From: Bacillota bacterium
Lineage (GTDB): Bacteria; Bacillota; Clostridia; Acetivibrionales; JANLFN01
DNA: 37,099 bases
Reading direction: 5' to 3'
Assembly (NCBI GenBank): GCA_030705825.1
Contig: JAUZPR010000017.1
Coordinates: 1 to 37,099, forward strand
Shown here: positions 32,586 through 37,099 of the stretch, piece after piece
Layout of the letters: every line of letters starts with the position of its first letter
Numbering within the stretch: the stretch's first letter is position 1
Made by a program: the position numbers and the translations under genes
The notes under the pieces: generated by a model
The model's database searches: none
What the model was told of the DNA's origin: nothing
What the model saw: the letters and a program-made list of their open reading frames with translations, nothing else

Positions 32586-33125
32586 TTACCCCCCTAGAAC
32601 ATTTGCTTTAGAGTTGATATATTTTAGTGTCTTACCACTAAGCAGATTTGTATCTATTATAGCTTTTATATAAGGGTTTTTACTCTTCTTTTTATAATAC
32701 CACATATCAATTTTCCCAATAGCCAACTCAAAAAAAGAAGGTTTGATAATTGTAATTGCATTGCCGAATACATGTTCAAGTGACTTTCTTTTAAAGTGCC
32801 AGGTGCAAAATACTACATTCTTTTTTAAATTTTTAGCTTTTAAAATATTAATAGAGCACATACCTAAAAAGCTATTTATATCGTGATTACTCTTGTTAAA
32901 AACATGCAGTTCGATGTATCCAAATGGATTATATAAGCTCGGTGAAAATTCCTTTGTTCGGGATTTACTGACCAGTAAAAACCATATATATACTGCTGCG
33001 ATTATTAGCCATATACCAAGATTGTATTTTGCTTGTGTTACCCTCAGTATTAATATCCCTGCTAAGGTAAAGGTTAATAGACCAAATATGAAATTGATTT
33101 TAGTTATATAGTATTTTATCCTCAT
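32586..33125 (-). CDS. Two-TM membrane protein, uncharacterised
   Basis: A 179-residue protein with two hydrophobic helices near the N-terminus (INFIFGLLTFTLAGILIL and LGIWLIIAAVYIWFLLV) and a soluble C-terminal part of about 120 residues that I do not recognise. GAGGATTAC precedes the ATG. The gene ends CTA GGG GGG TAA; the six G residues form a potential slippage site. In the -1 frame the ribosome would read on through 13 codons (VRGAEAFISIQSC) into the metallopeptidase ORF. It could therefore be the membrane-anchor half of a single roughly 313-residue protein, broken by an indel, by sequencing error or by design. Confidence 0.6.
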   Translation of the reverse strand: MRIKYYITKINFIFGLLTFTLAGILILRVTQAKYNLGIWLIIAAVYIWFLLVSKSRTKEFSPSLYNPFGYIELHVFNKSNHDINSFLGMCSINILKAKNLKKNVVFCTWHFKRKSLEHVFGNAITIIKPSFFELAIGKIDMWYYKKKSKNPYIKAIIDTNLLSGKTLKYINSKANVLGG

Positions 33126-33187
33126 GTAATCCTCTGTTATCGAAATTCAGACGGTATTTATCTAAGTTTCAATGGTTTGTGAAAGAG

Positions 33188-33733
33188 TTAACTATTAAGT
33201 GTACTTTTATCTCTTTTTTTCCTTTTAATATTATCTAATATAATAGCCTCAATAACATATGGCTGCTCACAATTATCTTCATTAGCTCTAAAATTACATC
33301 GAGGACAATCAAACCTTATTCCATAAATAGATGAACTTTGTATTAATGAAGTTTCACAGTTAGGACAATGAGCCTCTAAATCTGTGATTAACCAAGCATT
33401 TTCGTAATTACTCCATCGCCAACTCCATGTCCACTTCCACTTTTTTAAAATATCCTCTCTATAATTGTAAAATTCTGGTCTGTCATCTTCCCCATGTTGA
33501 AATCTCATAATCAAATAAATAATTGAAATTAAAGCTATCAGAAGCCACCATACTTTTAGTTTAATATTTAAAACATAAATAATAATGTTCAAAATAAACT
33601 TTAGTACTTTTCCAAAAGTATCAGCTATTGGCTTGTTCTTTGAATAATCATAAATGATAGTAAGAATAAAACTTAATATTGCTGTACCTATACTAATTGT
33701 CCAAGGAGATTTTACCCATTTCCCTTTTATCAT
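33188..33733 (-). CDS. Membrane protein with C-terminal zinc ribbon, uncharacterised
   Basis: A 181-residue product when started at the ATG 33733, which has GGAGG 4-6 nt upstream; the ORF track starts nine codons earlier without an SD. Two or three hydrophobic segments (ISIGTAILSFILTIIY, VLKFILNIIIYVLNI, WWLLIALISIIYLIM) are followed by a Trp-rich stretch (KKWKWTWSWRWSNYENAW) and a CPNC..CPRC zinc ribbon in the cytosolic tail. Function unknown. The Trp-rich linker and ribbon could bind nucleic acid or a partner protein near the membrane. Confidence 0.6.
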   Translation of the reverse strand: MIKGKWVKSPWTISIGTAILSFILTIIYDYSKNKPIADTFGKVLKFILNIIIYVLNIKLKVWWLLIALISIIYLIMRFQHGEDDRPEFYNYREDILKKWKWTWSWRWSNYENAWLITDLEAHCPNCETSLIQSSSIYGIRFDCPRCNFRANEDNCEQPYVIEAIILDNIKRKKRDKSTLNS

Positions 33734-33799
33734 TTTGCCTCCATGTACCCAACGCACCAAATGTATCGTCCATTTTATAGGAACATCTTATTTCCAATA

Positions 33800-34126
33800 T
33801 TATTGTGACTCAAAGTGTTTATAAACAATATTTAGAACCATAACGGATAAGTCAGCTAGGTTTTGACTTTCTTGCTGACTTATCCTTTTGTTTATTAAGC
33901 TATCAATATCCATTGATATCATCTTATTTTCATAATAGGAAGTAAATATAGTATACTCAGACGTGGTATTTGTGTAAGGTACAAGAATATCACAGATCCT
34001 TCTTCCAAAATTGTCAAGTAAATCAATATCCTCTTTGCTTAAGGCGACATAGGATGGATATTTATATTTAAAATTTAACTTATTACAATCAATTAGTTGT
34101 ACTGAGCAAATCTCTAATTTTTCCAT
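33800..34126 (-). CDS. Uncharacterised small protein
   Basis: A 108-residue soluble protein, acidic to neutral, with no family I recognise. GGAG lies 6 nt before the ATG, in a context AACGGAGATA similar to that of two neighbouring small genes. It is 13 nt after the stop of the 98-residue gene, so the two are co-transcribed. Predicted mixed alpha/beta; small size and position in a variable block would suit an immunity or accessory protein, but nothing shows this. Confidence 0.5.
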   Translation of the reverse strand: MEKLEICSVQLIDCNKLNFKYKYPSYVALSKEDIDLLDNFGRRICDILVPYTNTTSEYTIFTSYYENKMISMDIDSLINKRISQQESQNLADLSVMVLNIVYKHFESQ

Positions 34127-34139
34127 TCATATCTCCGTT

Positions 34140-34436
34140 TTAGCCAACATATCTTTTTATAGAAATTTTTTGTGGAAATTCATTATAAATATATCCCTGT
34201 TCGGGTGAAATCCCAATTAATTCCGGACGTTCATCATATATCTCTTGCAACGATTTTTCTCTCACGCCTCCAACAATACTAAGTGGTTCTTGCAATTTTA
34301 TAGGATAATTCTTAATCATATCTTCAATTAGTTCTTTTACTCTTTCTTGGTCTTTTGCAAATACAATACCTTCAAACTTATTTGGCTGCTTTCTACTATT
34401 AAGTTTACTATAATAAAAATGTACTGAATAAATCAT
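34140..34436 (-). CDS. Uncharacterised small protein
   Basis: A 98-residue soluble protein beginning MIYSVHFYYSKLNSRKQPNK, with a DQERVKELIEDMIKNYP helix. No family is recognised. AACGGAGGTA is placed about 8 nt ahead of the ATG. It is followed 13 nt later by the 108-residue gene and preceded by about 190 nt holding a tiny ORF. Function unknown. Confidence 0.5.
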   Translation of the reverse strand: MIYSVHFYYSKLNSRKQPNKFEGIVFAKDQERVKELIEDMIKNYPIKLQEPLSIVGGVREKSLQEIYDERPELIGISPEQGYIYNEFPQKISIKRYVG

Positions 34437-34513
34437 ACTTACTTACCTCCGTTAAATCAATTTTGAAAAATAAACTTTGATTTCGCAACTGCTTAAACTT
34501 ATAGTAAGCAATT

Positions 34514-34609
34514 TTATTTGTTGCGTATTTTATTAAGTTCTTCATTTGTGTGTTTCATAACTATGCCCGTTTTCAAAGCATTACCAGCAGCTTTTACATA
34601 TGTAACCAT
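34514..34609 (-). CDS. Tiny ORF (31 codons), doubtful
   Basis: Below the ORF-track cutoff. ATG at 34609 encodes MVTYVKAAGNALKTGIVMKH and ends after EELNKIRNK. It lies about 15 nt after the stop of the 77-residue gene and has no good SD, so it may be a fragment of a decayed gene and not a working one. Apart from it, 34437-34624 shows nothing. Confidence 0.2.
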   Translation of the reverse strand: MVTYVKAAGNALKTGIVMKHTNEELNKIRNK

Positions 34610-34624
34610 ATAGTTTCATATAAG

Positions 34625-34858
34625 CTACCTGGGGTAATTATGTGATTCAACCTTAGAGAAAGCACTCACAAGCCCGATAGCAGCAATTAAAAATCCTACA
34701 ATTACTACTATAGTTGGAACGTTAGATTCAAAATACTTACCCCTTTGAATTTCATAAGTATATACTCCCAATAAAAGAGCGGATATCTGAATACGAAGGA
34801 AAATTATTGCTACCCCTACAACTGCTATAACTATACCAGATGTCTTAGGTTTGTTCAT
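34625..34858 (-). CDS. Small two-TM protein
   Basis: A 77-residue protein with two hydrophobic segments (GIVIAVVGVAIIFLRIQI and TIVVIVGFLIAAIGLVSAF), so probably a small inner-membrane protein. No family is recognised. AACGGAGGTATTTAA precedes the ATG, nearly the same SD context as the 98-residue gene. It is the first gene of the block after sigK, with a promoter about 100 nt upstream. Confidence 0.55.
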   Translation of the reverse strand: MNKPKTSGIVIAVVGVAIIFLRIQISALLLGVYTYEIQRGKYFESNVPTIVVIVGFLIAAIGLVSAFSKVESHNYPR

Positions 34859-34953
34859 TTAAATACCTCCGTTTATATAAGTAGAATCTATTTCTCATAA
34901 TACTCAATTATTTAATATTTTGTAATTATTTAGGTTATCATAATATATTTAGT

Positions 34954-34981
34954 ATTATAGCAAAGAATTGTTGGGAGTAAA
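34954..34981 (-). promoter_or_regulatory. Candidate promoter for the small accessory genes
   Basis: TTTACT (34976-34981), 16-nt spacer, perfect TATAAT (34954-34959) on the minus strand. It would transcribe the 77-residue two-TM gene and possibly the following small genes. Confidence 0.5.
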
Positions 34982-35121
34982 AGCTTATTTATTCTTTTAT
35001 ATGAATATAACGAACAAGAAATTTAGATAGTTTCCATAGATTTTGCCGAATTTATAAAAATTAAAATGACTTACGATTGGACAAGATGTCGTGTTAAATT
35101 GAAAAGTTGTCGCTTCCAAAT

Positions 35122-35175
35122 GAAATTTGTCAAATAAAATCTTAGTTATATGAACAAAACAAAGGAGAATATTTT
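35122..35175. repeat. Direct repeat copy A (sigK side of accessory block)
   Basis: Contains GAAATTTGTCAAATAAAAT (35122-35140) and AAAGGAGAATATTTT (35161-35175), matching copy B 5 kb away. The second block forms one arm of the sigK terminator. Minus-strand alignment with copy B needs one gap of 10 nt and few substitutions over about 50 nt. Confidence 0.6.
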
Positions 35176-35194
35176 TCTGAAATAATATTCTCCT
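35155..35194 (-). terminator. sigK terminator
   Basis: AGGAGAATATT and AATATTCTCCT (35163-35173 and 35184-35194) form an 11-bp perfect stem around a 10-nt loop, followed on the minus strand by TTTGTTTTG. It lies about 80 nt downstream of the sigK stop. Confidence 0.75.
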
Positions 35195-35229
35195 GAACCT
35201 ATACAACTTATATTATATTTGTAATCTAT

Positions 35230-35271
35230 ACTGTCAACTGTCTTCTATTAACTGTACACTGTCAACTGATT
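35230..35271. repeat. Degenerate heptanucleotide array 3' of sigK
   Basis: Six 7-nt units in a row: ACTGTCA, ACTGTCT, TCTATTA, ACTGTAC, ACTGTCA, ACTGATT. The array touches the sigK stop codon at 35272. The 11-nt word ACTGTCAACTG recurs at 35230-35240 and 35258-35268. Confidence 0.6.
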
Positions 35272-35982
35272 TCATCTTACCGTTTCTGCCTTCAGTTCCT
35301 TGCTCAGCTTCTTTATAGCCTTTTTCTCTATTCTCGAAACGTATGACCTTGAAATACCCAGCATTTTTGCAATTTCCCTCTGGGTTTTGGTTGTACCGTT
35401 TAAAAGACCGTACCGGAGTTCAAGCACAATTTTTTCCCTATTCTTTAAAACAGATTTCATTTTATTATACAGTTTTCTAACCTGCATTTTCAATTCAACT
35501 TCATCGACTATGGATTCTGCTTCATTGCCGATAACGTCAATCAGGGTGATTTCATTGCCTTCCTTGTCTACACCTATAGGGTCCTGCAGCGATACTTCGG
35601 CCTGTGTTTTTTTACTTGACCGTATTTGCATAAGGATTTCATTTTCAATACATCTTGCCGCATAGGTTGCAAGTCTGGTTCCTTTCTGCTGGTCGAACGT
35701 AGATATGGCTTTAATCAGACCGATGGTACCTATTGATATAAGATCGTCACAGTCATTTCCGTTTGAAGTGTATTTTTTTACAATATGCGCAACAAGCCTA
35801 AGGTTTCTCTCAATAAGGACATTTCTGGCATCCTCGTTTCCCGCTTTGTACATCTCGATGTATTTCTGTTCTTCTTCTGGTGAAAGTGGAAGAGGGAATG
35901 AATTTGCGTTTGATACATAACCAAGCAGAATAAAGACGTTGTTTAAAGCCCCGGATAGTAGAGAAAACAGCTCCGTAAGCAA
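35272..35982 (-). CDS. sigK: Sporulation sigma factor SigK (pro-form)
   Basis: A 236-residue sigma-70 family member closely matching SigK, the late mother-cell sigma factor. A hydrophobic pro-sequence (MLTELFSLLSGALNNVFILLGY) precedes region 2 (ARNVLIERNLRLVAHIVKKY, DLISIGTIGLIKAISTFD, LATYAARCIENEILMQIRS) and region 4 (REKIVLELRYGLLNG, TQREIAKMLGISRSYVSRIE). It is uninterrupted, so no skin element splits it. The start is TTG with AGGAGGG 8 nt upstream. Activation probably needs removal of the pro-sequence. A sigma-E-like -10 lies upstream. Confidence 0.95.
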   Translation of the reverse strand: MLTELFSLLSGALNNVFILLGYVSNANSFPLPLSPEEEQKYIEMYKAGNEDARNVLIERNLRLVAHIVKKYTSNGNDCDDLISIGTIGLIKAISTFDQQKGTRLATYAARCIENEILMQIRSSKKTQAEVSLQDPIGVDKEGNEITLIDVIGNEAESIVDEVELKMQVRKLYNKMKSVLKNREKIVLELRYGLLNGTTKTQREIAKMLGISRSYVSRIEKKAIKKLSKELKAETVR

Positions 35983-36016
35983 ATAGGGATCCCTCCTAAA
36001 AATGGGATACCCTATA

Positions 36017-36045
36017 AGTATATGAGCGAAATTCTTATTAATTGC
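36017..36045 (-). promoter_or_regulatory. Possible sigma-E-type promoter of sigK
   Basis: CATATACT (36017-36024) resembles the sigma-E -10 CATACANT; GCAATTA (36039-36045), 14 nt upstream, partly fits the -35. It gives a leader of about 30 nt. Known biology of sigK in Bacillus (sigma-E plus SpoIIID) makes it plausible, but the match is imperfect. Confidence 0.35.
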
Positions 36046-36085
36046 CAGTACAACAAAAATAAATCAGAAATTATTTTAGTAAATA

Positions 36086-36126
36086 TAAAAAAGGACAGCA
36101 ATTCAATTAATTTTGAAATGCTGTCC
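36086..36126 (-). terminator. Strong terminator after the zinc-ribbon membrane protein gene
   Basis: GGACAGCATTTCAA and TTGAATTGCTGTCC form a 14-bp stem with one mismatch and a 6-nt loop, then TTTTTTATA. It lies about 35 nt after the stop of the 163-residue gene and isolates sigK from upstream transcription. Confidence 0.88.
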
Positions 36127-36159
36127 ATAGTATCTACTTTTTTTAATTGATAAGAACTT

Positions 36160-36651
36160 TTAAGCCTTAAGCTGGTTTCCGCAATTCTGGCAAAACCTTG
36201 ATGACTCGTCGTTTAGTGACTGGCAGGCTGTACAGCGTACCATAATCGGCTGGTTATACTGGGGTCCCTGATTAACCGGAGGGTATTGGTTCATTTGTGG
36301 CTGATTTATCGGATTCTGCATCTGAGAATAATATGTATTCTTTTTGGATGATCCTACCGCCAGAAGTATTATTCCGAAAACAAGCAATATACCGCCGCAT
36401 ACGAACAATGCTATCATTTCTTCATCACTACCCCCGAAAGCTCTAATTAGCCTCGATTCTGTGGAAGTAGCTCTAAAAACACCAAGACCGGCCATAACAA
36501 TACCGGCTGCTAAAAAAATTCCGCCAAATACCTTTCTGAATGTAGGGAATTTTACAGATAAAAATATAAATACCACAACTGCAATAGCGCTTATAATTAT
36601 AATAGCTGTTGATGAACTACTGCCAATGCTGCCTACGTCAAAATTGGCCAT
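36160..36651 (-). CDS. Three-TM protein with C-terminal double-Cys zinc ribbon
   Basis: A 163-residue membrane protein. Three hydrophobic helices (AIIIISAIAVVVFIFLSV, VFGGIFLAAGIVMAGLGVF, MIALFVCGGILLVFGIILLA) are followed by a Gln/Asn/Pro-rich linker (NPINQPQMNQYPPVNQGPQ) and a zinc ribbon CTACQSLNDESSRFCQNCG at the C-terminus. This layout is common among uncharacterised clostridial proteins; function unknown. AAAGGGGAG lies 6 nt before the ATG; a TATAAT at 36691-36696 may serve as -10. It is a single-gene unit closed by a strong terminator. Confidence 0.75.
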   Translation of the reverse strand: MANFDVGSIGSSSSTAIIIISAIAVVVFIFLSVKFPTFRKVFGGIFLAAGIVMAGLGVFRATSTESRLIRAFGGSDEEMIALFVCGGILLVFGIILLAVGSSKKNTYYSQMQNPINQPQMNQYPPVNQGPQYNQPIMVRCTACQSLNDESSRFCQNCGNQLKA

Positions 36652-36690
36652 AACAACTCCCCTTTAATAAAAATATTTTATAACAACAAT

Positions 36691-36696
36691 ATTATA
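36691..36696 (-). promoter_or_regulatory. Candidate -10 for the zinc-ribbon membrane protein gene
   Basis: A perfect TATAAT 40 nt ahead of the ATG in the 111-nt gap after the penicillin-binding protein gene. No good -35 at 16-18 nt is seen. Confidence 0.35.
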
Positions 36697-36762
36697 GTAC
36701 AAAAAATATCAGTAAAGATAGCTAAATTTGATTTTTTTATGCATATTGTATATTTTATGTAT

Positions 36763-37099
36763 TTACAGTCCTTTCCTGGATATTTCCTCAGCAATTTCTT
36801 CAAACACCGGGGCTGCTGTCTGACCACCGCTTTTTCCGTCTTCTGCGAAAACAGCTATTGAATATTTGGGGTTATTTTGCGGAAAATAGCCTGCAAACCA
36901 TCCGTGTACCACTTTTATTCCATTCACATACTGTCCTGTTTCGGCTGTTCCTGTTTTGCCGCCTGAACCTCCGTATTGGACAAGGCCGGCTTTAGTACCG
37001 GTACCGTTTTCAGTTACCTGTTCCATAACCTCCCTGACTTTTTGAGCTATATTTTCCGAAACAATCCTGCTTCCCTGATTTACCCTGTGCTCCTTAACA
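36763..37099 (-). CDS. Penicillin-binding protein transpeptidase, C-terminal part (runs off window)
   Basis: The ORF track starts at an internal Met (37026), but the frame is open to the window edge and gives 111 residues (VKEHRVNQGSRIVSENIAQK and onward). It contains the third active-site motif GSGGKTGTAETGQ (KTG box) followed by HGWFAGYFPQNNPKYSIAV, typical of class B PBP transpeptidase domains such as PbpA/FtsI types. The catalytic Ser motifs lie outside the window. The enzyme would cross-link peptidoglycan outside the membrane. Which PBP it is cannot be told from this end; proximity to sigK is compatible with a division or sporulation PBP. No terminator is evident after the stop. Confidence 0.9.
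   Translation of the reverse strand, partial: VKEHRVNQGSRIVSENIAQKVREVMEQVTENGTGTKAGLVQYGGSGGKTGTAETGQYVNGIKVVHGWFAGYFPQNNPKYSIAVFAEDGKSGGQTAAPVFEEIAEEISRKGL

Larger units (their letters stand above)
30112..35175. other. AT-rich accessory block bounded by direct repeats
   Basis: The segment between sigK and rpsB holds about eight genes with no housekeeping role, several with AT-rich base composition and small size. It is bounded by imperfect direct repeats (30112-30154 and 35122-35175). No integrase, transposase or tRNA attachment site is visible, so it may be an eroded insertion, or the repeats may come from a local duplication. Borders are inferred from the repeats only. Confidence 0.4.
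34859..35271. other. Gene-free stretch between accessory block and sigK
   Basis: About 410 nt without a convincing gene; the 69-codon ORF at 34997-35206 crosses the sigK terminator and the repeat and is rejected. The stretch holds the promoter at 34954-34981, direct repeat copy A, the sigK terminator and a heptanucleotide array. Confidence 0.6.

Noticed and set aside
30112-35175. Recognisable phage, transposon or toxin-antitoxin system
   Set aside because: No integrase, transposase, structural phage gene or known toxin/antitoxin pair could be identified, so only an unexplained accessory block is claimed.
34997-35206. 69-codon minus-strand ORF
   Set aside because: Crosses the sigK terminator and the direct repeat, has low-complexity Phe/Ile-rich sequence and no SD.
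35272-35982. Disrupted sigK with skin element
   Set aside because: The frame is continuous from the pro-sequence through region 4.

Overview
The window looks like a chromosomal segment of a low-GC, endospore-forming anaerobic Firmicute of the Clostridia. The basis is a Gram-positive PolC, an intact sporulation sigma factor SigK, strong Shine-Dalgarno (SD) sequences, the Clostridia-type GGGtGRT/NifU-like pair and [NiFe]-hydrogenase maturation genes. A cellulolytic cluster III clostridium (Ruminiclostridium/Acetivibrio relatives) is my best guess from overall feel, not a proof. Every gene I accept lies on the minus strand, so transcription runs from high to low coordinates.

Layout in order of transcription: 37099-36160 holds the 3' end of a penicillin-binding protein gene and a small membrane protein with a zinc ribbon. 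35982-35272 is sigK. 34858-30194 is an AT-rich block of small uncharacterised genes (two-TM proteins, a membrane zinc-ribbon protein, an HExxH metallopeptidase, a CxCG protein and a DEDDh exonuclease-BRCT protein). It sits between sigK and rpsB and is bounded by about 50-bp imperfect direct repeats. Then comes the conserved core: rpsB, terminator, tsf, terminator, pyrH-frr-PASTA, terminator, uppS-cdsA-dxr-rseP-ispG-polC, promoter and leader hairpin, then rimP-nusA-ylxR-L7Ae-infB-rbfA-nrnA-truB-ribF. The last gene overlaps hypF, so the hydrogenase maturation genes hypF-hypC-hypD-hypE sit as a tail on the nusA/infB operon. Next is a fluoride-resistance unit: promoter, fluoride (crcB) riboswitch with an overlapping terminator, two fluC/crcB genes and a DUF190 gene. 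The window closes with a promoter overlapping a 16-bp perfect palindrome, a NifU-like scaffold gene and the start of a GGGtGRT-protein gene.

How the parts work together: the core supplies translation (S2, EF-Ts, RRF, IF-2, RimP, RbfA, TruB), transcription elongation (NusA), replication (PolC), isoprenoid and envelope lipid synthesis (Dxr, IspG, UppS, CdsA, RseP), UMP kinase, FAD/FMN synthesis and nanoRNA decay. HypFCDE build and load the Fe(CN)2CO ligands of [NiFe]-hydrogenases, but no hydrogenase subunit, hypA or hypB is present here.

The most interesting signals outside ordinary annotation are: (1) degenerate arrays with a 7-nt period placed just 3' of the stop codons of hypE, hypF, infB and sigK; (2) the direct repeats bracketing the sigK-rpsB accessory block, one copy of which carries only half of the sigK terminator; (3) a G6 run at the stop of a two-TM protein, where a one-base slip would fuse it in frame to the downstream metallopeptidase; (4) a complete fluoride riboswitch/FluC pair/DUF190 cassette; (5) an exonuclease-BRCT protein that is a close paralogue of the PolC exonuclease domain in the same window. 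Several genes start at TTG (fluC-2, ispG, dxr, infB, sigK) or GTG (hypE), each supported by a well-placed SD. No tRNA, rRNA, CRISPR array or recognisable transposase was seen.
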